Shown piece after piece: positions 29,017-38,786 of a DNA stretch of 64,000 nucleotides. The notes beneath the pieces are model-generated. The model did not search any database. It was given only the letters and a program-made list of their open reading frames with translations, and had not been told where the DNA came from. This DNA comes from Paracoccaceae bacterium (GTDB lineage Bacteria > Pseudomonadota > Alphaproteobacteria > Rhodobacterales > Rhodobacteraceae): positions 166,932-230,931 of the forward strand of contig WGNF01000014.1 in the NCBI GenBank assembly GCA_016124615.1. Direction: 5' to 3'. Every line of letters begins with the position of its first letter. The stretch's first letter is position 1. The translations under genes and the position numbers were made by a program.

Positions 29017-29670
29017 ATGCCGACGCGCCGTTTTGTTCTCTCCGCCGCACTTGCCGCAGCTTACGTACTCGTCAGCGCTCAAGCCGGGCTGGCGGAAAAT
29101 TCTCTCGCACTGACGTTCTCGACCCATGCGGCATTCTTTTCGCATGAGATGAACCTCAAGGCGCCGATCGATCCTCAGGTCTTCGTGAAGGATGCCACGA
29201 GCAAGGCCGCGAAAGGGCCGCAGAACATCAAGCATGTCGCTGATATTCGTCCGGCGCGCATCACGTCGGATCCAAAGTCGGCACCGTTGTACGACGCCAA
29301 CGGCCACCCGCTCGGGCTGACACTGGGGGCGTGGCTCGACGCGACTGGCAGCGTGACCATAGTCCGCACCGCCGGGGGAGCGGAATTGTCGGCCACGTTC
29401 ATTGGACTGGTCCCGGGCGGGTACTACAGCCTGTTTGAGAATCATTTCGATCAAAAGCCGATCGGTTTCACGCCAATCGATGGTGAAGGTAAAACGAACA
29501 ACTTCATCGCCGGCGAGGATGGGACTGCGGCCGTCAGATTCGCCATCCCAACGGTTCCGACGCATGCCAATGCCGTGTTGCTGGTCTATCACAGCGATGG
29601 GCAGTACCATGGTAGGAGCCGCGGCAGGATCGGCCTGGATGCGCATCACCAGTTGATTGCTCGGCCCTAA
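29017..29670 (+). CDS. Exported protein of unknown function
   Basis: The 217-residue precursor starts with a signal peptide (MPTRRFVLSAALAAAYVLVS, cleavage probably after AGLA). The mature part has no cysteine. Its C-terminal third (VPGGYYSLFENHF, NAVLLVYHSDGQYHG, GLDAHHQL) is rich in histidine and aromatic residues and looks like a beta-sandwich. Several clustered histidines could bind metal, but no named family is recognised. GCAAAGGACTTCGC precedes the ATG. A SigF-like promoter lies upstream. Confidence 0.75.
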   Translation: MPTRRFVLSAALAAAYVLVSAQAGLAENSLALTFSTHAAFFSHEMNLKAPIDPQVFVKDATSKAAKGPQNIKHVADIRPARITSDPKSAPLYDANGHPLGLTLGAWLDATGSVTIVRTAGGAELSATFIGLVPGGYYSLFENHFDQKPIGFTPIDGEGKTNNFIAGEDGTAAVRFAIPTVPTHANAVLLVYHSDGQYHGRSRGRIGLDAHHQLIARP

Positions 29671-29828
29671 CTCGGACTGACCCAGATAATCGCCTCGTGC
29701 GCTCGACAAGGGCAGCCGCGTGTTTCGTCTTGCGCGCCATGTAACGTCGACTGCGTCTGGCAGTCCTGCCAACGCGGTGCCCATGGCGCCCGGAGACCCG
29801 CGCCCTCTTATTCCAAACAAGGACAATC

Positions 29829-30086
29829 ATGAAACCTGTCGAAATCTACACCAAACCCGGTTGCGGCTTCTGCCATGCGGCAAAGCGTCTACTGCGGGAA
29901 AAAGGCGTCGCGTTTACGGAGTACGACTTGATCCGATCTCCCAATCTACGGCCTGAGATGATCGAGCGCGCGAAAGGGCGGCGTACCGTTCCGCAGATTT
30001 TCGTCGGTGAAGTGCATATCGGCGGCTGCGACGATCTCCAGGCGCTTCACAGGCTCGGCAGGCTGGACGCAGTTTTGGCGGATTGA
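29829..30086 (+). CDS. grxC: Glutaredoxin 3
   Basis: This 85-residue glutaredoxin has an active site of the form KPGCGFCHAAK (CxxC), the cis-proline region RRTVPQIFVGEVHIGG and the GCDDL motif that binds glutathione. It reduces disulfides and protein-glutathione mixed disulfides in the cytoplasm. The active-site spacer GF differs from the usual PY but remains a dithiol type. It is a single gene downstream of the exported protein. Confidence 0.92.
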   Translation: MKPVEIYTKPGCGFCHAAKRLLREKGVAFTEYDLIRSPNLRPEMIERAKGRRTVPQIFVGEVHIGGCDDLQALHRLGRLDAVLAD

Positions 30087-30354
30087 CGCTCTAACGGTGG
30101 CCGCTGAGGGGCATAATCCCGAAGGCGGCCAGCCATTTCATGACGGCAGGGACCCCGATATAGCCGCGATAGATCTGGCGCGTCGCCTTGAATCCGGAGA
30201 GGGACACCACGCCTTCCAGGCACCTATGGTACCGTAGTGGCAGTCTCTCTTGTTTTGTCAGCCGTTAACAGGAAGAAGAAGGAATAGCGGCTGGCTCCGA
30301 CAGCGCTCCGGGCGTCTGCAGGCGGAACGCTCCGAGATCATGATGGGCGAGCGT

Positions 30355-31152
30355 TCAGTGCCCATCATTATGTTTGTTTGCCAGATGGTAGGACCACCCC
30401 GTGAAGGCGTCTGCGTCGATCAGACCTGCCAGCGTCCGGTCGAGATCGAACTCAGCGTCGGCAAGAAAGCTCTCTTCCGCCGCCGCGGCGATGGAAGCCC
30501 CCCGCATCAGTGAGGCAAGAAAGCCTGCTCCGCCGGGAGGTAACTGGCGCAGTTCAACCTCCGCCTCGATCCGCAGAACCAGCGTGTCCTCTCCTCCGGC
30601 GTCAAGGTCGACGGGCGCTGGTGTCGCCCCGTCGACGTTGCTCGCCCAGATCGTCAGGGCCGGAAAACGGGAACGAACGATGCGCAGCGAGGGATGGACG
30701 CTCATGCAGACCGCGCCGATACGGCCAAGATCGATCCGTGCCATCTCATCTGAGCTGAGAGGGCTCGCTTCTGCTGCGTTGTAAGCTTCGACCCAGGCGC
30801 GTTCGATGCGCGCAATATCGACGACGTAGGGCAGATCCGCAAGCGGCTCGAACCGTGAAAGGAAGGCCGGAAAACCCTTGCCGTAGTCAAACAGCATGGG
30901 CGATGCGGGCGGCTCCGACCGCGCGTAGTGCGCGGCCATGGCATCGAAGAACTCCTCCCCTACGAGCCGCCGGACGACGGGGTAGGCGGCTGCGAGGGTT
31001 TCGACCATGCCGACCACGACGTTATTGCGGTAGACCGCGAAGCGGCGCGGGCTTGGATCGCCATCGGGATCCACGAGCCCTTCGGGCACGGGGAGCGATG
31101 CATCGAGGATGGCCGTGCCGAACCCATGCTGCCGTTCACCCAGCCGCCGCAT
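30355..31152 (-). CDS. bufC: BufC/HvfC-type partner of the bufferin operon (DUF2063), copy 1
   Basis: The 265-residue protein matches the DUF2063/HvfC family, whose members partner with DUF692 iron oxygenases to modify precursor peptides. The N-terminal signature is [38 protein letters not shown], with [21 protein letters not shown] next. It overlaps bufB by 17 bases. The protein is thought to bind the precursor leader or core; that role is family knowledge. Confidence 0.88.
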   Translation of the reverse strand: MRRLGERQHGFGTAILDASLPVPEGLVDPDGDPSPRRFAVYRNNVVVGMVETLAAAYPVVRRLVGEEFFDAMAAHYARSEPPASPMLFDYGKGFPAFLSRFEPLADLPYVVDIARIERAWVEAYNAAEASPLSSDEMARIDLGRIGAVCMSVHPSLRIVRSRFPALTIWASNVDGATPAPVDLDAGGEDTLVLRIEAEVELRQLPPGGAGFLASLMRGASIAAAAEESFLADAEFDLDRTLAGLIDADAFTGWSYHLANKHNDGH

Positions 31153-32026
31153 CAGGCCAGACCTCTCTGCAACAGGCTGCCATCACCGCCTCCGCCTGAA
31201 CGGCCTCGGCGTGGAGCCGGTCCCATTCGGGCACGTCGGCGTCCCATTCGATCAGCGTCGCAATGGGCCCAATGAGTTCGACTGCATGCGCGTAGAGGTG
31301 CCAGACCACATCCTCCACCGGCCGATCGTGGGTGTCGATCAGAAGCGGGCGGCCCTTCTCATCCTGCTCTGGTGTGTGTCCGCCGAGGTGGATTTCCCGC
31401 ACATGCGGCAAGGGATAGCGCTCGATGTACTGGACCGGGTCCCAGAGCTGGTTTGTCGAGGCGACGAAGACGTTGTTGACGTCGAGGAGCAGTCCGCAAC
31501 CCGTGCGGCGAACGACTTCGGCGATGAAGTCGATCTCGGCATAGGTGCTTTCGGTGAAGGCCAGATAGGTGGAGGGGTTTTCAAGGAGCATCTGGCGGCC
31601 AAGCGCTTCCTGGATTTCGTCGATATGGTCGCACACGCGCCCCAGCGTCTCGTCGGTGTAGGGGACCGGCAACAAATCATCGAGATAGCCAGAGTCGTGG
31701 CTGGACCACGCTAGATGTTCGGAAAAAAGTCCGGGCTCGTATCGATCGATCAGCGCTGCCAGACGGTCGAGGTGATTTCGGTCAAGTGGACGGTCCGCCC
31801 CGATCGACAACCCCACCCCATGGAGGGAAAGCGGGTAACGCTCGCGGACAGCCGTCAGATAGCGATGCGGCGGCCCACCCGCGCCCATGTAGTTCTCGGC
31901 ATGAACCTCGAAGAACCCGATGTCCGGCCTAGTGTCGAGGATTGTGCGATAATGCTGGGCCTTGAGCCCGACGCCACCGCGCGCGGGAACAGTGACGGGC
32001 CGTTGCCCTTGGGACTCGTCCGGCAT
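31136..32026 (-). CDS. bufB: BufB, multinuclear iron-dependent oxidase (DUF692), copy 1
   Basis: The 296-residue TIM-barrel enzyme belongs to DUF692/MNIO, the family of MbnB. It modifies cysteines of precursor peptides, giving thiooxazole-type products in bufferins. Metal ligands are visible in order: [63 protein letters not shown] and [23 protein letters not shown] precedes the ATG at 32026. It sits between the precursor gene (62-base gap) and bufC (overlap). Confidence 0.93.
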   Translation of the reverse strand: MPDESQGQRPVTVPARGGVGLKAQHYRTILDTRPDIGFFEVHAENYMGAGGPPHRYLTAVRERYPLSLHGVGLSIGADRPLDRNHLDRLAALIDRYEPGLFSEHLAWSSHDSGYLDDLLPVPYTDETLGRVCDHIDEIQEALGRQMLLENPSTYLAFTESTYAEIDFIAEVVRRTGCGLLLDVNNVFVASTNQLWDPVQYIERYPLPHVREIHLGGHTPEQDEKGRPLLIDTHDRPVEDVVWHLYAHAVELIGPIATLIEWDADVPEWDRLHAEAVQAEAVMAACCREVWPDAAAG

Positions 32027-32088
32027 TGAGGGTTCTCCTATTCAGCGTGAGGTTCCGGGCGGGCGACCCGCCCGGAACGGTGGCCATC

Positions 32089-32430
32089 TCAGGCCTTGAT
32101 CGGCGTAAGGGAGCCATGTCCCTTCGGCGTTGTGATCGAGGTGCAGGTGCCGGCGGGAACCAGCTTGAAGGCGTTGCCCTGATAGTTGACTTTGCTCGTG
32201 CCGGCGCAGGTCGTGCCTGCACCCGCATAGCAGTCATTCTGCCCCTTCAGCGCCACGCCGAAGCAGCGTTCGTACTTGCCGGTCGACACGGCGGCTTTGG
32301 TTTCCGCCCGTTTCTTCATCATCATTTGCTGCGTCATCGTCATCGACGACTCGGCGCTGGCGGTTGAAGCGACGCCGAGCGCGGCAACCATTGCGCCAGC
32401 GAAGACGGCGGAAAGGATCGGTTTAGACAT
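32089..32430 (-). CDS. bufA: Bufferin precursor BufA (DUF2282), copy 1
   Basis: The 113-residue precursor has an unusually long, cleavable Sec signal peptide instead of a normal RiPP leader (cut probably after ASA, residue 26). A methionine cluster ([11 protein letters not shown], residues 30-40) follows, then four cysteines at 56, 67, 75 and 96 in the order C-x10-C-x7-C-x20-C. The pattern is that of DUF2282 bufferin precursors, whose modified cysteines chelate copper in the periplasm. CCGGAGGATACTC precedes the ATG at 32430, so the longer open frame is discarded. Confidence 0.9.
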   Translation of the reverse strand: MSKPILSAVFAGAMVAALGVASTASAESSMTMTQQMMMKKRAETKAAVSTGKYERCFGVALKGQNDCYAGAGTTCAGTSKVNYQGNAFKLVPAGTCTSITTPKGHGSLTPIKA

Positions 32431-32504
32431 GAGTATCCTCCGGATATGGGAGAGCAGCCCTCGCTGCTCTGATCTCACAAGCCGCAACCGGCTTGTTTCG
32501 AGAG

Positions 32505-32529
32505 GATCGTCCGGCAGCATGAACGTTAC
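32505..32529 (-). promoter_or_regulatory. SigF-like promoter of bufferin operon 1, GTAAC-N15-CGATC
   Basis: On the minus strand GTAAC (32529-32525) is followed after 15 bases by CGATC (32509-32505), 74 bases before bufA. It matches the sigF and bufA-2 promoters in the first element but has one base less spacing and one changed base in the second. Confidence 0.55.
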
Positions 32530-33046
32530 AGAATCCGGCGTACTAATTTCATCACGCCTGCGCGGCGGCGCGGCCGCGCAGTGCGCGTCGAGCCTGAACC
32601 GGAAGTCTGCAGAGCGAATGCCGGGCGCTTCCGGCAAAGGCATGATCCCTCCGATGTGGGTGTGACAGGCAATGTCTCCGCCGGAGCGTCAGCGCAGTGG
32701 GCCGATCCCCTCGGCGTCGAACCCATCCGAGTGACCGCCGCCGCTGCCGCGTCGTCAACGAGATCGCTGGAGAGAATCTAGCCCGGCATTCGGCGAAAAA
32801 CAGGATTCGCGCGCTGCCGATGTTCTTGCTCCGATCGTCGGGACTGGCGGCGAGGCCGCAAACCCCAGAGCGCTGGACATTCCGGATTCGCGACGTGAGC
32901 GAAATGTCTCGGCGTAACAGACGGCGCGCTCGCGTGTCCTCATGATGAACATGATACGAGGACCTCTTAAAGATGCCCGACCAGAGCTGCCCTTTTTCTT
33001 TAGCCCAATCGGTTTCGCACAAGCTTCTAAGCAAAGGTGCGCCGCG
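32530..33046. other. Divergent intergenic region, no gene seen
   Basis: Between the bufA promoter and the VTT-flavoprotein gene, frames on both strands lack recognisable domains or ribosome binding sites. The stretch must hold the rightward promoter of the flavoprotein-Ynj genes, but I do not see a convincing one. Confidence 0.5.
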
Positions 33047-35194
33047 TTGAAAAGACCGTACCTCCTGGCCGCTTTGGCCGCTTTCATCCTCGTGGCGATC
33101 GTTTTTACCCATCGGCACCCTCTCGACCTGGTGGCTCTGCGCCTTCGCGTCGCGTCGGTTGCGGCATGGTATGCGAGGCATCCTCTGGTAGTTGCCGCAG
33201 TCTTCTTCGGCGCCTATGTGGCTGTCACCGCTCTCTCGCTGCCGCTGGCAGTCTGGATGACCCTCGCGGCCGGCGCCGTTTTCGGCTTCTGGCCTGGTCT
33301 TGTTCTGGTCTCGTTCGCCTCGAGCATCGGTGCCACGGCCGCCTTTCTTGTTGCCCGCTACCTGCTGCGTGGCTGGGTGACATCTCGGCTTGGCGATCGG
33401 GCCCGAACGATCGATACGGGCGTTGCCAAAGACGGCGCTTTCTACCTCTTCACTCTGCGATTGATCCCGGCGGTCCCATTCTTTGCAGTCAATCTGGTGA
33501 TGGGACTGACCCGGATCCGCACCGCCACGTTCTACCTGGTCAGCCAGGTGGGCATGCTGGCCGGAACCGCGGTCTACGTGAACGCGGGCACAAGGCTGGG
33601 TGAGTTGAATAACCTGTCGGGCATCGCATCTCCAAGCCTTCTCGCCTCATTCGCGCTGCTTGGCATCTTCCCTTGGGGTGCGCGCGCCGCCGTAGCGGCC
33701 GCGAACCACCGCAAGGCCTACGCGAAATGGAAGAAACCTGCCAATTTTGATCGCAATTTGATTGTTATCGGTGCGGGCGCTGCCGGACTGGTAAGTGCCT
33801 ACATTGGCGCGGCGGTTAAGGCCAAGGTTACCCTGATCGAGGCCTCCAAGATGGGCGGAGATTGCTTGAACTACGGCTGCGTCCCGTCCAAGGCACTGAT
33901 CAAGAGCGCCAAGCTCGCCCATCACATGCGCCACGCGGATGTCTGGGGGCTATCGCCGATGACGCCGGACTTCTCGTTCCGGAGGGTGATGGACCGCGTC
34001 CACAGGGTCATCGCTGATGTAGCACCTCATGACAGTGCGGAGCGCTACGAGGGGCTCGGCGTGGAGGTCCTGCAGGGCTATGCGAGGCTGGTCGATCCCT
34101 GGACCGTCGAGGTTACGCTTGATGAAGGCGCTCGGCGGCTGACGACAAAGGCAATCGTGCTTGCTACGGGGGCGGCGCCGACGGTTCCGGATCTGCTGGG
34201 CCTCGATGATGTGAGATACCTGACCTCGGACACCTTGTGGGAGGCGCTCCGAGACCGGGACGAGGTCCCGCCGCGGCTTGTCGTCCTCGGAGGCGGGCCG
34301 ATCGGCTCGGAACTCTCGCAGGCGTTCGCGCGGCTGGGCTCCCAAGTGACCCAGATTCAGCGAGGACCGCGACTTCTACCACGCGAGGATGAGGAGGTAT
34401 CGCGCCTGGCGCAAGCGGCGCTGGAGGCCGACGGGGTCACGGTGCTGACCGGGCACGCTGCACTGGCCTGTGGCGTCTCCGAAGGAGCCAAATGGATCGA
34501 GATCGAGAGTGTGAACGGTCGCAGACGTATTGAATTCGACGAGTTGATCGTAGCCGTGGGACGGACCGCGCGACTATCGGGTTATGGGCTGGAAGAGCTC
34601 GGCATTCCGGTGGATCGGGTGATAGAGACGAACGAATACCTCGAGACCCTCTATCCTAACATCCTCGCGGCCGGAGATGTGGCCGGGCCCTATCAGTTCA
34701 CCCATGTGGCCGGGCATCAGGCCTGGTTCGCGACCGTCAACGCACTTTTCGGTAATGTCTGGCGGTTTCGAGCCGATTACCGGGTTATTCCGCATGCCAC
34801 ATTCATCGGACCCGAGATCGCTCGCGTCGGCCTCAATGAGCAAGAAGCGAAGGCCTCGAGCATCGCCTATGAAGTGACCCGCTTCGGCATGGACGATCTG
34901 GACCGGGCGATTGCCGACAGCGCGACGGAAGGCTTTGTCAAGGTTCTGACCGTGCCGGGCAAGGACCGGATCCTGGGTGTGACCATCGTCGGTGAGCATG
35001 CGGCCGATCTTCTCGCAGAATTTGTGCTGGCGATGAAGCGGGGGATCGGACTGAACCGTATTCTCGGAACAATCCATGTCTACCCAACGCTGGCGGAGGC
35101 GAACAAATACGCCGCTGGGGAATGGAAGCGGGCACATGTGAGCGAAGGGGCGCTGCAACTTCTCAAGCGGTTCCACGCATGGAGACGCACATGA
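33047..35194 (+). CDS. VTT-domain/flavoprotein disulfide-reductase fusion
   Basis: The protein joins an N-terminal membrane part of about 230 residues (VTT/TVP38 type: PLAVWMTLAAGAVFGFWPG, RLIPAVPFFAVNLVMG) to a complete pyridine-nucleotide disulfide oxidoreductase. The latter has FAD motif VIGAGAAGLVSAYIGA, redox-active GGDCLNYGCVPSKALI, NAD motif VVLGGGPIGSELSQAFARLG, ILAAGDVAGPYQFTHVA and a dimerisation domain. A TTG at 33047 after AAAGG gives 715 residues. An ATG at 32942 would add 35 poorly conserved residues. The MerA C-terminal Cys pair is absent, so mercury is not its evident substrate. Confidence 0.85.
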   Translation: MKRPYLLAALAAFILVAIVFTHRHPLDLVALRLRVASVAAWYARHPLVVAAVFFGAYVAVTALSLPLAVWMTLAAGAVFGFWPGLVLVSFASSIGATAAFLVARYLLRGWVTSRLGDRARTIDTGVAKDGAFYLFTLRLIPAVPFFAVNLVMGLTRIRTATFYLVSQVGMLAGTAVYVNAGTRLGELNNLSGIASPSLLASFALLGIFPWGARAAVAAANHRKAYAKWKKPANFDRNLIVIGAGAAGLVSAYIGAAVKAKVTLIEASKMGGDCLNYGCVPSKALIKSAKLAHHMRHADVWGLSPMTPDFSFRRVMDRVHRVIADVAPHDSAERYEGLGVEVLQGYARLVDPWTVEVTLDEGARRLTTKAIVLATGAAPTVPDLLGLDDVRYLTSDTLWEALRDRDEVPPRLVVLGGGPIGSELSQAFARLGSQVTQIQRGPRLLPREDEEVSRLAQAALEADGVTVLTGHAALACGVSEGAKWIEIESVNGRRRIEFDELIVAVGRTARLSGYGLEELGIPVDRVIETNEYLETLYPNILAAGDVAGPYQFTHVAGHQAWFATVNALFGNVWRFRADYRVIPHATFIGPEIARVGLNEQEAKASSIAYEVTRFGMDDLDRAIADSATEGFVKVLTVPGKDRILGVTIVGEHAADLLAEFVLAMKRGIGLNRILGTIHVYPTLAEANKYAAGEWKRAHVSEGALQLLKRFHAWRRT

Positions 35195-35859
35195 TCGATG
35201 CTTCGCTTCTACCTCTTCAACGGCGCCTGCTATTGCCTCCGGCGCGCTTGCTCGCCCGTGCCGGCATTGGGGCCGATCAGATCACTGTGGCGGGCTTCGC
35301 CGTGGGCGTGCTTGCCATCCTGGCCCTTGATTTCGGGGACTACGGCGCCGCGCTCGCGCTGATCGGTCTTAATCGCCTGGCCGACGGCCTGGACGGTGCG
35401 GTCGCCCGGCTCGGCCATCCGACGGACCGCGGAGCCTTCCTCGATATCGCGCTGGATTTTGTCTTCTATGCGTTGGTCCCAGTCGGTTTTGCGCTGGCCG
35501 ATCCAGAGGCGAATGCCGTGCCCGCGACGATCCTCATCGCCGCGTTTGTCGGGACGGGATCGTCGTTCCTGGCGTTTTCCGTGGTCGCCGCCAAACGCCG
35601 ACTGACGGCGACCGATTATCCGAACAAGGGCATCTATTATCTCGGCGGCCTAACAGAGGGGGCCGAAACAGTCGCGGTGTTCGTGCTCATGTGCCTCTGG
35701 CCAGCGGCCTTCCCGCTCCTTGCCTATATCTTCGCCGGCGCCTGCGCTGTAACGACTCTGACGCGCTGGATTCAGGGCTGGCACAGCTTCGGAGACCCCG
35801 AAGCACACAAGGTCGGACATCGAACCATCGAGGCATTCTCGGACCCAGCATCGTCCTGA
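35191..35859 (+). CDS. ynjF: CDP-alcohol phosphatidyltransferase (YnjF-like)
   Basis: This 222-residue membrane enzyme carries a CDP-alcohol phosphotransferase motif, NRLADGLDGAVARLGHPTDRGAFLDIALDF, close to the DGxxAR...G...D...D consensus. It should join CDP-diacylglycerol or a related donor to an alcohol; the acceptor is not known for YnjF. The ATG at 35191 overlaps the stop of the flavoprotein gene and has GGAG upstream, which argues for one operon with it. Confidence 0.87.
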   Translation: MIDASLLPLQRRLLLPPARLLARAGIGADQITVAGFAVGVLAILALDFGDYGAALALIGLNRLADGLDGAVARLGHPTDRGAFLDIALDFVFYALVPVGFALADPEANAVPATILIAAFVGTGSSFLAFSVVAAKRRLTATDYPNKGIYYLGGLTEGAETVAVFVLMCLWPAAFPLLAYIFAGACAVTTLTRWIQGWHSFGDPEAHKVGHRTIEAFSDPASS

Positions 35860-35895
35860 GGCCGCCACTCTGCTGCAGCAATGGAAGGATTGAAC

Positions 35896-37083
35896 ATGCG
35901 TCGAACGATACTTGCCGCCCTTGGGCTGGCGCTTTTTGCAACCCCGGCACTTGCTGACTGGCAGACGACGTTGGCAGCGGCTAGGGGGCAGACCGTCTAT
36001 TGGAACGCCTGGGGCGGCGACGCGCGCACCAATGCCTTCATCGACTGGGTCGGTCAACAGACCGAGAAGCGTTACGGCGTGAAGGTCGTGGATGTGAAGT
36101 TGAGCGACACGGCACAGGCCGTGACCCGCGTGATCTCAGAGAAGGCAGCTGGGCAGAACTCGGGCGGTTCGGTAGACCTCATTTGGATAAACGGGCCGAA
36201 CTTCCTGTCGATGAAAGACAAGGGGCTACTCTACGGACCCTTCGTCAAGGATCTGCCAAATTCGAAATTTCTTGACCTTTCGTCGACCTCGCCCAATTCG
36301 CGGGATTTCACCGTGCCCGTCGATGGCTACGAGAGCCCTTGGCGCCTGGCCAAATTCGTCTTTACCTACGACAGCGCGCGCGTCGCAGATCCGCCGCGCA
36401 CGATGCAGGCGCTGCTCGACTGGGCGAAGGCGCATCCGGGGCGCTTCACCCATCCTGACGTCAGCAATTTCATGGGTGCGACCTTCCTCAAACAGGCGCT
36501 GATCGACCTCGCCCCCGATCCCTACGTCCTGCAACAGCCTGCGACTGATGCCACTTTTGCCAAGGAGACCGCGCCGCTCTGGAAGTGGTATGACGCGCTA
36601 AGGCCCAACCTTTGGCATCACGGCGAAAGCTTTCCGGCCAACCAGTCGGTTCAGAACCAGCTCTTGAACGACGGCGAGATCGACATGTCAATGTCGTTCG
36701 ATCCGGCGAGCGCGGCGGCAGGCATCCAGCAGGGTCTTTTGCCGAAATCTGTCCGGGTCTTTGTTCCCGAGGGCGGCAGCATCGGCAACGTCAGCTTTGT
36801 TGCGATTCCGTACAACGCGGCACATAAAGCCGGGGCTGAGGTGGTTGCGAACTTCCTGCTCGATCCGACTGTGCAGGCGCGCCAGCAGAACATTGACGTG
36901 CTCGGCAGCTATTCCGTTCTCGATCCGGCGAGACTCGATGCAGCGGAGAAGGCCGCATTCGCAGCTCTGCCGACGGCGCCGGCACTGCCAACTGGGGCTG
37001 AACTCGGCTCAACCGAATTGGAGCCGCATCCGAGCTGGATGACGCGGCTGACAGCCGCCTGGGCCAAGCGATACACCAAATGA
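35896..37083 (+). CDS. ynjB: ABC importer binding protein, YnjB type
   Basis: The 395-residue precursor has a signal peptide (MRRTILAALGLALFATPALA) and a YnjB-type binding-protein fold (VYWNAWGGDARTNAFIDW, DLIWINGPNFLSMK, FTVPVDGYESPWRLAKFVF). GGAAGGATTGAAC precedes the ATG at 35896, which is preferred over an ATG 15 bases earlier. It is followed by permease and ATPase genes with overlapping ends. The ligand of this family is not established. Confidence 0.9.
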   Translation: MRRTILAALGLALFATPALADWQTTLAAARGQTVYWNAWGGDARTNAFIDWVGQQTEKRYGVKVVDVKLSDTAQAVTRVISEKAAGQNSGGSVDLIWINGPNFLSMKDKGLLYGPFVKDLPNSKFLDLSSTSPNSRDFTVPVDGYESPWRLAKFVFTYDSARVADPPRTMQALLDWAKAHPGRFTHPDVSNFMGATFLKQALIDLAPDPYVLQQPATDATFAKETAPLWKWYDALRPNLWHHGESFPANQSVQNQLLNDGEIDMSMSFDPASAAAGIQQGLLPKSVRVFVPEGGSIGNVSFVAIPYNAAHKAGAEVVANFLLDPTVQARQQNIDVLGSYSVLDPARLDAAEKAAFAALPTAPALPTGAELGSTELEPHPSWMTRLTAAWAKRYTK

Positions 37084-38786
37084 AGGTCGAGGGCCGCGCG
37101 CTTCGTGGAATTGTCCTGCTGCTGGTTTTTGGGGGGATCGTACTTCCGATCCTCGCCGGTTTCTGGCAGACCGCGCGCGCGGCCTTTGGCGTAATGCCGG
37201 CGCTCGGCGATCGGACAGCGAGTCTGGCCCCTTGGTACACACTGTTCGCTTTACCAGGCTTCGCCACGAGCTTGCGGCTGACATTGGTGACCGGGTTCGG
37301 TGCCACCGCCCTCGCTCTCATCCTGGCGACCGGGTTCTGCGCCGCGGTCCACGGCCGGATCGGACCACAGGCCGCAGCGCGAATGCTTTCACCCTACTTG
37401 GCGACGCCGCACGCGGCGATGGCGATTGGCCTTAGCTTTCTGATCGCGCCATCGGGCTGGGTGGTGCGACTCCTGAGCCCCTGGCTGACCAGCTGGCGGG
37501 TCCCACCTGAGGCGATCACCGTCGGCGACCGCTGGGGCCTGGCGCTCATTCTCGGACTCTTGGTGAAGGAAGTGCCGTTCCTCCTTCTGGTCATCCTCTC
37601 GGCCCTCGGCCAGATCCCAGTGCGACGGCACCTGGCTCAGGGCCGGGCCCTCGGCTATGGACGAGGTATCGTCTGGATCAAAGTCATCATGCCACAGGTC
37701 TATCCGCTGATCCGGCTGCCGATCTACGTCGTTCTTGCCTTCACCCTTTCCGTCGTCGACGTCTCGATTATTCTCGGTCCATCGAACCCGCCAACCCTGT
37801 CGGTCGCCGTCTTGCGGTGGTTCTCCTCCCCTGACGTCAACCGGATGATGCCCGCCGCAGCAGCAGCTCTGCTACAGGCGGGGATCGTGCTCGCCGGGAT
37901 CGCCCTGTGGTGGGCGGGCGAGCGCACGGTGATCCGCCTTGGGCATTGGTGGATAGGCCGCGGAGGGCGCGGACTTTCGGCTGAACCGGGACTCTGGATG
38001 GCATCAGCGCTGGTGGCTGGGCTGATGGCGCTCGGGGCGCTGGCGCTTGTGGTCTTGCTCATCTGGTCCTGGGCCTGGCGCTGGAGCTTTCCTGAAGCCC
38101 TGCCGCAAAGCTGGTCCGCCAGAAACTGGATCGACCCGTCGGGCAGCTGGTACCGAGCGCTCGCCGCAACTGTGGAAATCGGCCTGGCCACCACGGGGAT
38201 ATCTCTGGCGCTGGCTGTTGCCTGGCTCGAGGGCGAGCAGCGGGTGGGCGGCGGCCGCCTCCGCTGGGCGACCGGGCTGATCTACCTACCACTTCTGGTG
38301 CCACAGATAGGGTTTCTCTATGGATTGAACGTGGTGTTTCTGGAAGCCGGGCTGGGCGGCAGCATGGCTGCGGTCATCTGGGCCCAGACGTTGTTCGTCT
38401 TTCCTTATGTCATGATCACCCTTTCGGACCCTTGGCGGGCTCTTGACCGACGCCTTGTCGCGGCCGCCGCGTCGCTCGGCGCAACACCGCTGGGGCGCCT
38501 CGTCCGGGTCAAGCTACCGATCCTTATGAGGCCAATCCTGACCACCGCTGCAGTCGGTTTTGCTGTTTCCGTCGCACAATACCTGCCGACGCTGTTTATG
38601 GGAGCGGGCCGGATCGCAACGCTGACGACCGAGGCGGTCACACTGTCGTCCGGTTCCGACCGGCGTATCGTCGGAGTCTATGCGATCCTGCAGTCGGCTC
38701 TGCCCTTCGCCGCCTATGGCGCAGCGATTCTTCTGCCCTCGATCCTGCAGCACAATCGCCGGGCGCTCACCGGAGGCTTTTCCTGA
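37080..38786 (+). CDS. ynjC: ABC importer permease, YnjC type (fused)
   Basis: This 568-residue protein has two permease halves of about six helices each, with EAA-type loops QIPVRRHLAQGRALGYGRGI and RALDRRLVAAAASLGATPLG. Start and stop overlap ynjB (ATGA) and the ATPase gene (TGATG), so the three subunits are co-translated. Together with its neighbours it forms a complete importer. Confidence 0.9.
   Translation: MKVEGRALRGIVLLLVFGGIVLPILAGFWQTARAAFGVMPALGDRTASLAPWYTLFALPGFATSLRLTLVTGFGATALALILATGFCAAVHGRIGPQAAARMLSPYLATPHAAMAIGLSFLIAPSGWVVRLLSPWLTSWRVPPEAITVGDRWGLALILGLLVKEVPFLLLVILSALGQIPVRRHLAQGRALGYGRGIVWIKVIMPQVYPLIRLPIYVVLAFTLSVVDVSIILGPSNPPTLSVAVLRWFSSPDVNRMMPAAAAALLQAGIVLAGIALWWAGERTVIRLGHWWIGRGGRGLSAEPGLWMASALVAGLMALGALALVVLLIWSWAWRWSFPEALPQSWSARNWIDPSGSWYRALAATVEIGLATTGISLALAVAWLEGEQRVGGGRLRWATGLIYLPLLVPQIGFLYGLNVVFLEAGLGGSMAAVIWAQTLFVFPYVMITLSDPWRALDRRLVAAAASLGATPLGRLVRVKLPILMRPILTTAAVGFAVSVAQYLPTLFMGAGRIATLTTEAVTLSSGSDRRIVGVYAILQSALPFAAYGAAILLPSILQHNRRALTGGFS

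Noticed and set aside
30340..30368. Inverted repeat ATGATGGGC / GCCCATCAT at the end of the first bufC
   Set aside because: The 11-base loop and lack of a T run make it a weak terminator; part of it is coding sequence.
33047..35194. Calling the VTT-flavoprotein a mercuric reductase
   Set aside because: It has the disulfide-reductase core but no C-terminal cysteine pair and no N-terminal metal-binding domain.
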